Positions 50,726 through 58,879 of a stretch of DNA of 64,000 nt are shown piece by piece. Origin of the DNA: JAIXWP01 sp046309775. Lineage in GTDB: Bacteria; Bacteroidota; Bacteroidia; Flavobacteriales_D; Sanyastnellaceae. The notes below the pieces were generated by a model. It saw nothing but the letters and a program-made list of their open reading frames with translations, did no database searches and was not told the origin of the DNA. Made by a program: the position numbers and the translations under genes. Every line of letters begins with the position of its first letter. Position 1 is the first letter of the stretch. Location of the stretch: the NCBI GenBank assembly GCA_046309775.1, contig JBKCOM010000223.1, positions 1 through 64,000 on the forward strand, read 5' to 3'.

Positions 50726-51943
50726 ATGACCTCTGCTCCGATAGATGTAAATAATTTTGATGATATACGCCCCTACAACGATGGCGAGCTCGGCCCAGTG
50801 ATTGAACGGCTGCTTGAAGAACCTATTTTTTATAAAATCATGAAATGGGTTTATCCTTCTCTTGGCAAGTCGGTTATTCAAGGCATGATGCGCGAGATAA
50901 GCACCGTTGAGGAGTTTCAAGAACAGGTTAGTGCTCCTGCATTCAAGGTGGTCTCACAGCTTACTACAAGCGGACTCACTTTCTCCAATATTGATTTTTT
51001 AGAAAGGGATAAAGCATATTTATTTCTATCTAATCACCGAGATATCATTTTGGACAGTGCTCTTTTAAATGTCAGTTTGATGGAGCGGGGCTATAAAACC
51101 ACGCAGATCGCCATCGGAGATAACTTGCTGGAGACTTCGGTGGTAAAGGATATCGTTAGAAGTAATAAGAATTTTATAGTCAATAGGAATATCAACGCCA
51201 AAGAAGTGTTCCATTATTCCTTAAGGCTTTCAAATTACATCCGCAAGACAATTCAAGAAGATAACACTTCGATTTGGATTGCTCAGAGGGAAGGACGCAG
51301 TAAAGATGGCGACGACCGCACTGCGAGTGGATTGTTGAAAATGTTTACAATGAGTAGTTCTAAAAGCATGGAAGACTCTTTGCTTGACTTAAACATTGTG
51401 CCCATGTGTGTTAGCTACGAATATGACCCATGCGATGTAATGAAGGCCAATGAATTGGTTCAAAAACGCATTTTTGGGAAGTACGAAAAAAAGCCAGGAG
51501 AAGACTTTAGAAGCATGATGAAAGGTGTGACTGGCCATAAAGGTCGTGTTCACATTTCAGTTGGAAGCTTTATGAGCGGTGCCATCGAACAAATGCGCTT
51601 AATTCAACATAAAAATGATAAAGTCCAGTTTTTGGCAAACGCAGTTGATAGTGAAATGCACCGCATATATAAACTATGGCCAACGAATTACATTGCCTAC
51701 GACTTACTTCACGGCAGCAAGGAACACAAGGAGTTTTACACGAATATTCAGCGAATTACCTTTAGCAATTATATAAGGGGTTGTGTGATTACATCGGGCA
51801 TCTTGCGCAGGCAGGAAGGATTGCCCAAAGATGGCTATGCAAAAGCAATTCGAGAGACATTGCTTGAAATGTATGCAAACCCAGTGGCAAATAAAATAGC
51901 CCTTGATAAGCAAGTAGTTTCTGATCTAAGCGTCACGTCCTAA
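50726..51943 (+). CDS. PlsC-like 1-acyl-glycerol-3-phosphate acyltransferase family protein
   Basis: A 405-residue protein with no clear membrane segment. LSNHRDIILDSALL (101-114) resembles the acyltransferase block I, but His104 and Asp110 are separated by five residues (H-x5-D) and not the usual four. EGRSKDG (188-194) replaces the EGTRS-type block III, and MCVSYEYDP fits block IV. The family acylates lysophosphatidate or related lipids. This longer form, with an extended N-terminus and a C-terminal domain of about 150 residues, is one I associate with Bacteroidota. Its TAA stop shares one base with the ATG of the next gene (TAATG). Confidence 0.8.
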   Translation: MTSAPIDVNNFDDIRPYNDGELGPVIERLLEEPIFYKIMKWVYPSLGKSVIQGMMREISTVEEFQEQVSAPAFKVVSQLTTSGLTFSNIDFLERDKAYLFLSNHRDIILDSALLNVSLMERGYKTTQIAIGDNLLETSVVKDIVRSNKNFIVNRNINAKEVFHYSLRLSNYIRKTIQEDNTSIWIAQREGRSKDGDDRTASGLLKMFTMSSSKSMEDSLLDLNIVPMCVSYEYDPCDVMKANELVQKRIFGKYEKKPGEDFRSMMKGVTGHKGRVHISVGSFMSGAIEQMRLIQHKNDKVQFLANAVDSEMHRIYKLWPTNYIAYDLLHGSKEHKEFYTNIQRITFSNYIRGCVITSGILRRQEGLPKDGYAKAIRETLLEMYANPVANKIALDKQVVSDLSVTS

Positions 51944-53895
51944 TGCGATTATATATCTTAATCTTATTGTTTTTTACACATGCTTCTTCACTGAGAATTT
52001 CAGCTCAATGTGGCGCGTGTATGCAGGAAGTAAATGTTATTACCAATGGCGACTTTAGTCAGGGAAACAGCGGTTTTTCCACACAAATGACATTGGGATC
52101 GGGCTTCTTTTGTCCCCTTTGCCCTGAGGGAACGTATGCAGTAGGTTCTTTTGCTTTTTTATATCACTCAGACTTTGTTGGGCAAGACCATACGAATCCA
52201 CCTGCGGGACAATTCATGATCGCTAATGGTACGGCTCAAGAAGGAGTTGAAGTTTGGTGTCAAAACGTAGAACTAGAACCACAGACAGATTATACCATTC
52301 GTTACTGGGGTCGCGACGTAACGAACAATTCTAACCCTCATCCTTTAGCGGTGCTACACGTTTCGATAAACGGAGTTTTAGTCGGGGATTCGCTGGTCGC
52401 TGAAGGCGGTTGGCAAGAGAATGTGATTACTTGGAATTCTGGAGATTTGGTAAATGCTGAAATCTGTATTGTAAATTATCAAAGCAATCCCGGAGGAAAT
52501 GATTTTGGGCTTGATGATATTTCTATGACCGCATGTCATCCAGTAACACTTCAGCACGCTGCTGATGCAGGCTCGGATCTTGAAGCCTGCGGAGGAGAGA
52601 CCATTCTACTTGGTTCCCCGGGGCTTGTTGGCTATAACTATCAATGGACGGGTGATGCTGGCCTTCAAAATAGTGGTTCTTCACAACCGTCATTTTTAGC
52701 GCCTGCAGATATTAATGCGATTACCACCTACTCATTTACTTTGAGCTTGGATTCAGCCAATTTGGGCTGTATTACTCAGGATATGATCAGTTTAGTGGTG
52801 CATCCTTCTCCGAGTCTTTTACTATCTGGGCCAACACAGATATGTGAAGGCGAAGAAGCCACGATTTCAGCTTCTGGAGAATTCGACACTATATTATGGT
52901 CGACGGGAGCAAACACATCAAGTGTGGTTGTCAATAGCACTGGTAGTATAGAAGCGGAAGCTAGCTTGGGAATCTGCACGGTCAGTGATGCGTTGCAACT
53001 TAATGTTGTTGAATTACCTGAGATTGACCTAGGTGCTGACGTACAGCTTTGTGAAACCTCCATCCCTTATACTTTGAATGCCTCTACCTCTGTTCTTTGG
53101 AATGACCTCATTACATCGACTGAATATGAAGTAGTAAGTTCAGGAGAATATGTGGCCAGTTTTTCTTCATTTAATTGCAGTGTCAGTGATACTATTTTGA
53201 TTGAAGTTGATACGATGCCGATTTCCACACTTGAAGAAGAGTATACCATGTGCTCAGGCACCTCCATTGTCTTGAGCAGCGGGGAAGTAGGAGTCTGGAA
53301 TACTGGTGAAACTGCATCTTCCATTGAAGTCACGGATGCAGGATTGTATTCTGTTGAATTATCAAATGGCTCATGTAACTTGACGAGTAGCGCTGTGGTA
53401 ATTGAAAAATTTGCCCCTACCCCACAACTTGAAGAAGAAGTGAGCTTTTGCGAAGGCGAAGATTATCTATTAGACCCTGGAATTTTTGAGGAAGCTACTT
53501 ATGCGTGGAACGACGGGGATAGTCTCCAAATAAAGCGAGCCACTTCACCAGGCTTATATGAAGTAGAGGTCTCCAATGAATGCGGTGTTGCCACTGCTTC
53601 AACCTTGGTAAATGTTGAATTTTGCGATTGGGGGTTATATATTCCAAGTGCATTCACCCAGGATGGAAATGGTATTAACGACGGCTGGGTTGTTAAAGGA
53701 CACAATGTGAGTAATGTTAAAATATTCGTTTACAATCGTTTTGGCGATATGGTGTTTTTCACAGAAGAGCTAGAAAGTCCTTGGGCACCCGATCCTGTTG
53801 GCGTTGGGTTGGATGCTTATACTTACCGTGTCGAAGCATTGAATTACAATGGAGTAAAGATTGAAAGGCACGGACATATTCGATTGCTACGTTGA
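51943..53895 (+). CDS. T9SS-secreted protein with gliding-motility-associated C-terminal domain (type B sorting)
   Basis: A 650-residue secreted protein with a signal peptide (RLYILILLFFTHASSLRISA). Residues about 25-200 look like a carbohydrate-binding module (VITNGDFSQGNSGF, then FGLDDISMTACHPV), as in CBM4/CBM9-like folds. Several Ig/PKD-like units with the pattern C-x-G-[ED]-x-x-x-L/I follow (about 205-560), and the end (LYIPSAFTQDGNGINDGW to GHIRLLR) is the CHU_C/type B sorting domain that directs T9SS export. It is probably a surface adhesin or glycan-binding protein. It is translationally coupled to the acyltransferase gene by TAATG. Confidence 0.88.
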   Translation: MRLYILILLFFTHASSLRISAQCGACMQEVNVITNGDFSQGNSGFSTQMTLGSGFFCPLCPEGTYAVGSFAFLYHSDFVGQDHTNPPAGQFMIANGTAQEGVEVWCQNVELEPQTDYTIRYWGRDVTNNSNPHPLAVLHVSINGVLVGDSLVAEGGWQENVITWNSGDLVNAEICIVNYQSNPGGNDFGLDDISMTACHPVTLQHAADAGSDLEACGGETILLGSPGLVGYNYQWTGDAGLQNSGSSQPSFLAPADINAITTYSFTLSLDSANLGCITQDMISLVVHPSPSLLLSGPTQICEGEEATISASGEFDTILWSTGANTSSVVVNSTGSIEAEASLGICTVSDALQLNVVELPEIDLGADVQLCETSIPYTLNASTSVLWNDLITSTEYEVVSSGEYVASFSSFNCSVSDTILIEVDTMPISTLEEEYTMCSGTSIVLSSGEVGVWNTGETASSIEVTDAGLYSVELSNGSCNLTSSAVVIEKFAPTPQLEEEVSFCEGEDYLLDPGIFEEATYAWNDGDSLQIKRATSPGLYEVEVSNECGVATASTLVNVEFCDWGLYIPSAFTQDGNGINDGWVVKGHNVSNVKIFVYNRFGDMVFFTEELESPWAPDPVGVGLDAYTYRVEALNYNGVKIERHGHIRLLR

Positions 53896-53900
53896 TTGTT

Positions 53901-53908
53901 TACATTTG
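53901..53908 (+). promoter_or_regulatory. Predicted -7 box of accD
   Basis: TACATTTG is a perfect TAnnTTTG, 21 nt before the ATG at 53930, giving a leader of about 15 nt. It lies five bases after the stop of the T9SS gene. TTCG at 53879-53882 (18 nt upstream) is a weak -33 candidate. Confidence 0.5.
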
Positions 53909-53929
53909 CCCCCTAAATCATTATAAAAT

Positions 53930-54781
53930 ATGAGTTGGTTCAAACGCAGAAAAACAGGTATTACCACAAATAGTGTAGATAAGAAAGAGATTCCTGAGGG
54001 TTTGTGGTATCAGTGCCCTGAGTGTAAGAATGTTGTTACAAGTGAACAGCATGCCGATCACAACTGGGTTTGTAATAACTGTGGTCACCATGAAAAAATT
54101 GGTTCTTTAGAGTACTTCTCTATTCTGTTTGACGAAATGCAATACGAAGAAATTGCGGCCAATCTTACCTCTGGCGACCCTCTTGAATTCGTGGACACGA
54201 AAGGTTACAAAGACCGCATCAGGTCTACTATTGCAAAGACTGGCTTGAAGGACGCGATTCGTGTTGGATTAGGAACAATAGAAGGCGAGAAAGCCGTAGT
54301 TGCATGTATGGATTTTGCATTCATTGGTGGCTCAATGGGCTCAGTGGTAGGAGAAAAGTTCGCGATTGGAGTGACGGAAGCGATAAAGAATAAGTGTCCA
54401 TTTATTTGTATTTCAAAAAGTGGCGGGGCACGTATGATGGAAGCAGGCTTTTCATTGATGCAAATGGCTAAAACCTCTGCCCGACTCACTCAGCTTGCAG
54501 ATAACGGACTACCCTATGTGTCCATTCTTACCAATCCAACAACAGGAGGTGTTACTGCCTCGTTTGCTATGTTGGGAGATATCAATATCGCCGAACCCAA
54601 GGCGCTTATTGGATTTGCCGGACCACGTGTTGTAAAAGAAACAATTGGAAAAGACCTCCCCGAAGGATTTCAAAGCTCAGAGTTTGTTTTGGAGCATGGC
54701 TTCCTAGATTATATTGTCGATCGCAATGAACTGAAGGCAAAGCTCGCTCTTTCGTTGAAGATGTTCTCACCAAAGAACTAG
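53930..54781 (+). CDS. accD: Acetyl-CoA carboxylase carboxyltransferase subunit beta
   Basis: AccD with AccA transfers CO2 from carboxybiotin to acetyl-CoA, the committed step of fatty acid synthesis. The 283-residue protein has the N-terminal zinc ribbon with Cys29, Cys32, Cys48 and Cys51 (C-x2-C-x15-C-x2-C). The crotonase-fold core has GGSMGSVVGEKFA, SKSGGARMMEAGFSLMQMAK, NPTTGGVTASFAMLGD and IGFAGPRVVKET. Its length is normal. A low-molecular-weight phosphatase gene begins one base after its stop. Confidence 0.97.
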   Translation: MSWFKRRKTGITTNSVDKKEIPEGLWYQCPECKNVVTSEQHADHNWVCNNCGHHEKIGSLEYFSILFDEMQYEEIAANLTSGDPLEFVDTKGYKDRIRSTIAKTGLKDAIRVGLGTIEGEKAVVACMDFAFIGGSMGSVVGEKFAIGVTEAIKNKCPFICISKSGGARMMEAGFSLMQMAKTSARLTQLADNGLPYVSILTNPTTGGVTASFAMLGDINIAEPKALIGFAGPRVVKETIGKDLPEGFQSSEFVLEHGFLDYIVDRNELKAKLALSLKMFSPKN

Positions 54782-54782
54782 C

Positions 54783-55235
54783 ATGAAAATTTTAATGGTT
54801 TGCCTTGGTAATATTTGCCGCTCCCCCATGGCTCAAGGTGCTTTGGAACATTGTGCTGCAAAAAAAGGCATTGAGATAGAAGTTGACTCGGCCGGCACGA
54901 GTGGCTATCACCGCGGTGAGGCCCCAGATGATAGGGCTATTGCTTGCATGAAGTCCCACGGTATAGATATCAGTGCACAAAAAAGTCGACAATTGAGACC
55001 TGAGGATTTTGAAGTCTTCGATCGCATTTATGCAATGGATCGAAGCAATTTGAAAGATCTGCAAGCACTTTGCACCAATTCCAAAAATCTTTCAAAAATT
55101 GAACTTCTATTGAAGTCTGATGACGGATACCACGATGTGATAGTGCCTGATCCATATTACGGAAGCCTCAAAGATTTTGACAGAGTGTATGAAATGACAA
55201 TGAAAGCCACGGAAAGAATCGTTGCCTCACTTTAA
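54783..55235 (+). CDS. Low-molecular-weight protein-tyrosine phosphatase
   Basis: A 150-residue cytoplasmic phosphatase. The P-loop CLGNICRS at the N-terminus holds nucleophile Cys7 and Arg13 (C-x5-R), and the general acid is Asp123 in VPDPYYG. This is the full signature and length of the family, whose members dephosphorylate tyrosine kinases of exopolysaccharide synthesis or arginine phosphates on proteins. No tyrosine kinase gene is near. It is the second gene of an operon with accD, separated by a single base. Confidence 0.95.
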   Translation: MKILMVCLGNICRSPMAQGALEHCAAKKGIEIEVDSAGTSGYHRGEAPDDRAIACMKSHGIDISAQKSRQLRPEDFEVFDRIYAMDRSNLKDLQALCTNSKNLSKIELLLKSDDGYHDVIVPDPYYGSLKDFDRVYEMTMKATERIVASL

Positions 55236-55296
55236 ATCTTTGCTTTCTTTTAAACCTTCATTTGGTAATGGAGTCAAAACTTCAAAATCAAACACC

Positions 55297-56112
55297 ATGA
55301 AAAAGGCAAACATTTATTTTACTTTAGTTCTTCTGGTATTAGCAGCATCATTGAATTCTTGTCGAAAAGATAAAGAGGAAGAAGAAGAAACGAATGGATA
55401 TTCAGAAGAGGCAGTAGCAGGCTACGTGGAGAAAAGCCTAAGCGAAGAAGAAGATGGGCTGACGCTGAAAAATTTGGGCTCAAATACCGGTAATTGCTCA
55501 TTTGGATATCCATCATCGAGTTGTGCAACTATCACCGAAGATTCTCCAAGTTTTCCAAAAACCATCACCGTTGATTTCGGTACGGGTTGCACTGATTATT
55601 TCGGACGCTCACGAATAGGTAAAATGTTGATTCATCTAACAGACTCATTTAACCTTTCTGGAGCAATCCGAACAGTAACATTTGAAAATTTCAGTATTAA
55701 TGGTGTTGGCATTGTGGGTAGCAGAATAACTACGAATACGGGCTTAAATAGCTCAGGCCAACCAACATTTACGAGAGTTATAGATACTGATATCACAAGC
55801 AATGGCAGTACTTTCTCGAGAAATTTCACCCATCAAATGACCTGGTTAAGTGGCTACGATACTCCTGCTTGTTTTGACAATGTATGGAGCATTAGTGGCA
55901 ACGGCACAGTAGTGCGCCCTAATGGTAACACCTTGTCACGAGTGATCACAAGTCCTTTAATTGTTGATTTTTCATGTCAGCACATCAAACAGGGTACGGT
56001 TCAAATTACAACAAGCTTTGGATTATGGACATTGGACTACGGGAATGGCGCTTGTGATAATGCGGCTGCGGTAACTCGACCGAATGGAACAATTGTTTCA
56101 ATCAGTCTTTAG
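55297..56112 (+). CDS. Hypothetical lipoprotein
   Basis: A 271-residue lipoprotein with a signal peptide and Cys22 (SLNSC) as the likely lipidation site, followed by a short acidic linker. The rest is rich in Ser, Thr, Asn and Gly, with strands such as KTITVDFGTGCTDYFGRSRI and QITTSFGLWTLDYGNG, suggesting a beta-sandwich. I recognise no family. Four of its cysteines may form disulfides. The true start is the ATG at 55297; a longer in-frame start at 55222 lies inside the preceding gene's end. It is followed by a strong terminator. Confidence 0.8.
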   Translation: MKKANIYFTLVLLVLAASLNSCRKDKEEEEETNGYSEEAVAGYVEKSLSEEEDGLTLKNLGSNTGNCSFGYPSSSCATITEDSPSFPKTITVDFGTGCTDYFGRSRIGKMLIHLTDSFNLSGAIRTVTFENFSINGVGIVGSRITTNTGLNSSGQPTFTRVIDTDITSNGSTFSRNFTHQMTWLSGYDTPACFDNVWSISGNGTVVRPNGNTLSRVITSPLIVDFSCQHIKQGTVQITTSFGLWTLDYGNGACDNAAAVTRPNGTIVSISL

Positions 56113-56134
56113 TTATTAAAATAAATTTACATGC

Positions 56135-56160
56135 AACCCCCAGCTTATGCTGGGGGTTTT
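56135..56160 (+). terminator. Intrinsic terminator of the lipoprotein gene
   Basis: AACCCCCAGC (56135-56144), loop TTAT, then GCTGGGGGTTTT (56149-56160). The perfect 10-bp stem precedes the T's. Confidence 0.92.
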
Positions 56161-56163
56161 GTA

Positions 56164-56192
56164 TTTGTTATCAAAATAAGTCGCTATATTGC
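56164..56192 (+). promoter_or_regulatory. Candidate promoter of the lectin gene
   Basis: TTTG (56164-56167), 17 nt, then TATATTGC (56185-56192), two mismatches from TAnnTTTG. It lies 22 nt before the ATG at 56215. This is a weak call. Confidence 0.3.
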
Positions 56193-56214
56193 AACTCTAT
56201 CAATCTGCTCCGAC

Positions 56215-58158
56215 ATGCGTTTGAAAATTGCTGCCTCTCTACTTTTTTGCACTTTTGTGATTCAATCTATTCAATCTCAAACTTATTTCTTAAATGGAAG
56301 TGCTGAGTTTGTTGGTGGCGATTGTTATCAACTCACCCCTGACCTGGGAACGCAGAATGGTACGGTGTGGTACGGAGAGCAATTAGATCTCACCTTGCCT
56401 TTCGATATTCAATTCAGAATGAACTTCGGATCAACGGATGCCAATGGTGCCGATGGAATCTGTTTTGTTTTACATACCCAAGGTACCTCTGCTATTGGAG
56501 TGAGCGGAGGAGGAATGGGATATCTAAACTTTGGAACTTCATTAGGTATAGAATTCGACACTTGGCAGAATGGAGATTATGCCGATCCATTTTTTGATCA
56601 CATAGCGATCCAAAAAAATGGTGATATCAATCACAACGGCATCAATAATATAGTTGGACCAGTTCAAGCTGACCCTTTTAGTGAAAACATCGAAGACGGT
56701 GAGTATCACATCGTTCAAATCACTTGGGATCCCAGTACACAAATAATTCAAGTATTTTTTGATTGTGTTCTAAGATTGCAAGGCAGTGAAGATTTGATCA
56801 ACGGGATCTTTAATGGTCAAAGTCAGGTATGGTGGGGTTTTACTGCTGCCACGGGCGGCGCCTCGAATATTCAAACCGTTTGCCTTCAAGAGAATATTCT
56901 CAGCGTTGGGGATAGTGTATTGATTTGTGATGGCGGCAGCACCCAGCTCAGCGTGGGAGCTTCATTAGACGGCACCTATTCATGGACACCAACAGAGACA
57001 CTTGATGATCCTACATCAGCCACACCGATCGCCAGTCCAGAGGAGACGACTACCTACACATGTGTTTACACCGATCTATGTGGTGCAGAACAGACTGCGC
57101 AGATTGAGGTGGTGGTAGGACCGCTTGTTCTTACAATGCCCTCTTCCGTAACGAGTATTGATTGCAACACTCCAACTGTGACAATTAATCCCACGATTAA
57201 TTTTACAAATAACAATTCATATGTTTGGTTAGGTCCAGGAGGAAGCGTGGTGGGTAATGGACTTTCATTAACCGCTAGTGCACCTGGAATTTATGTGCTC
57301 ACCGCATCAAGCAATCAGGAATGTTTTGTTACAGAACAAATCGAAGTTGAAGGAGACTTTACTACTCTTCCAGCCAATGCAGGTCCAAATCAAACCATCA
57401 ATTGCATTCAAACTCAAATTACTCTGAATGCTGCCAATGCTGGAGCAAATGCTGCTTATGAGTGGAATAATAGCGCTTTCATTATCTCAAGTACTGCAAC
57501 AGCTACGGTTTCCCAACCAGGAACGTACAATCTAATTGTAACCAATACGACGAATGGATGTACCTCGCAAGACAATGTTGTAATCGGATTGGATATTGCA
57601 GAACCAGAAGTTACTATTCCTCTCCAAGACACTCTGGATTGTTTAACGCGGGCTCTTGCTATATCTGGGTTGGAAATTACTAATGTGAACAATTATGAGC
57701 TGGAATGGTCCACAGAATTGGGATCATTTGTTAGCGGGGTAAACTCCAATAACCCTATTGTCAATCAACCAGGACTCTACTTCGTCACTGTCACTTCGTT
57801 GGATAATGGCTGTGAAGGTGTGGGGGAAGTAATCGTTGCTGCCAATCAGTATTTTTATGTGAATCTCAATGATCTAAGATTTCCCAATATCATCACCCCT
57901 AACGGAGATGCTATGAACAACACTTGGCGCCCCTTCCTTGCTTCCAATTCAAACCTTCCGATTCTACAATTATTTGACGCCTATAATCTTCGAATTTATA
58001 ATCGTTGGGGTGCATTGGTTGAAGAAATTGACCGTCCAAATGTTTGGTCACCCAAAGACATTGGAGATGGCGTTTACTATTACTTGCTTGACTATAGCAT
58101 CACATGCGGAGAAAAGCGCGAAGACTCAATCAAAGGTGATATTGAATTGATTCGATAA
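56215..58158 (+). CDS. L-type lectin-domain T9SS protein (type B sorting domain)
   Basis: A 647-residue secreted protein with a signal peptide (RLKIAASLLFCTFVIQSIQS). The L-type lectin fold (about 20-245) is seen in YFLNGSAEFVGGDCYQLT, ANGADGICFVLHTQG and LGIEFDTWQNGDYADP, with the Asp and Asn that would bind Ca2+ and sugar. Ig-like repeats (about 255-540) follow. The end (FPNIITPNGDAMNNTWRPF to GDIELIR) is the gliding-motility-associated C-terminal domain used for T9SS export. The ATG at 56215 is the start because the signal peptide begins there. It probably binds glycans at the surface. Confidence 0.9.
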   Translation: MRLKIAASLLFCTFVIQSIQSQTYFLNGSAEFVGGDCYQLTPDLGTQNGTVWYGEQLDLTLPFDIQFRMNFGSTDANGADGICFVLHTQGTSAIGVSGGGMGYLNFGTSLGIEFDTWQNGDYADPFFDHIAIQKNGDINHNGINNIVGPVQADPFSENIEDGEYHIVQITWDPSTQIIQVFFDCVLRLQGSEDLINGIFNGQSQVWWGFTAATGGASNIQTVCLQENILSVGDSVLICDGGSTQLSVGASLDGTYSWTPTETLDDPTSATPIASPEETTTYTCVYTDLCGAEQTAQIEVVVGPLVLTMPSSVTSIDCNTPTVTINPTINFTNNNSYVWLGPGGSVVGNGLSLTASAPGIYVLTASSNQECFVTEQIEVEGDFTTLPANAGPNQTINCIQTQITLNAANAGANAAYEWNNSAFIISSTATATVSQPGTYNLIVTNTTNGCTSQDNVVIGLDIAEPEVTIPLQDTLDCLTRALAISGLEITNVNNYELEWSTELGSFVSGVNSNNPIVNQPGLYFVTVTSLDNGCEGVGEVIVAANQYFYVNLNDLRFPNIITPNGDAMNNTWRPFLASNSNLPILQLFDAYNLRIYNRWGALVEEIDRPNVWSPKDIGDGVYYYLLDYSITCGEKREDSIKGDIELIR

Positions 58159-58827
58159 TTTCCAGTTAATGGGTGTCTTCTGTTTTTCGATGAGAAAATC
58201 ATTGGTTTTTAAAAAATGATTATTCCCAAAAAAGCCCTTATGTGCCGATAAAGGTGAAGGGTGATGGCCAGTTAAAACGAGATGTTTCTCGGCTGGAATC
58301 AGGTCCTTTTTTTTAGAAGCAAAAGTTCCCCATAAAATAAAAACAAGATGTTCATTATCGTTGGCAAGTGCCTTCACGAGAGCGTCTGTTATACGTTCCC
58401 AGCCAATACCTTGATGAGAATTCGCACTTGCTTCGCGAACGGTTAATGTTGAATTGAGCAATAAAACACCTTGTTTAAGCCAAGGTGTGAGATCTCCAGA
58501 AGATGGAATCTCAAATCCATATTCATTTTTTATTTCTTTGAAAATATTTAGTAATGACGGAGGGATTTTCATTCCACTATTCACTGAAAAAGCCAGTCCG
58601 TTGGCTTGATTTGGACCGTGGTAGGGATCCTGTCCAAGTATAACTACTTTTACTTGAGAAGGAGAAATCTCATTGAGGGCAAAAAAAACTCTTTCCAATG
58701 GCGGATAGCAAACGTTGGAATTGTACTCCTCCTCTATTGACTGGAAAAAGGTTTCCAAGTCAAATCCTTCAAGATATGGCTTGATAATTTCAAACCACTG
58801 TTCAGGAATAGAAAGCTTTTTAATCAT
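58126..58827 (-). CDS. ung: Uracil-DNA glycosylase
   Basis: Family 1 UDG, which excises uracil from DNA. The 233-residue protein has the water-activating motif GQDPYHGPNQANGLAFSV with catalytic Asp67, and the motif HPSPLS (189-194) with catalytic His189. The length is typical. Its 3' end overlaps the converging lectin gene by 33 bp, so ung ends inside the lectin coding sequence. A terminator hairpin ends three bases before its ATG, leaving almost no room for a leader. Confidence 0.96.
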   Translation of the reverse strand: MIKKLSIPEQWFEIIKPYLEGFDLETFFQSIEEEYNSNVCYPPLERVFFALNEISPSQVKVVILGQDPYHGPNQANGLAFSVNSGMKIPPSLLNIFKEIKNEYGFEIPSSGDLTPWLKQGVLLLNSTLTVREASANSHQGIGWERITDALVKALANDNEHLVFILWGTFASKKKDLIPAEKHLVLTGHHPSPLSAHKGFFGNNHFLKTNDFLIEKQKTPINWKLSNQFNITFD

Positions 58828-58829
58828 AC

Positions 58830-58855
58830 AAAAACGCCCCGCAAATGCGAGGCGT
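58830..58855 (-). terminator. Intrinsic terminator of the T9SS protease, abutting the ung start
   Basis: On the minus strand ACGCC-T-CGC, loop ATTT, GCG-G-GGCGT followed by TTTTTGT. The stem has one mismatch. The T run ends only three bases before the ung ATG at 58827. Confidence 0.8.
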
Positions 58856-58879
58856 AAATGTATATTGAATTAAATGATC

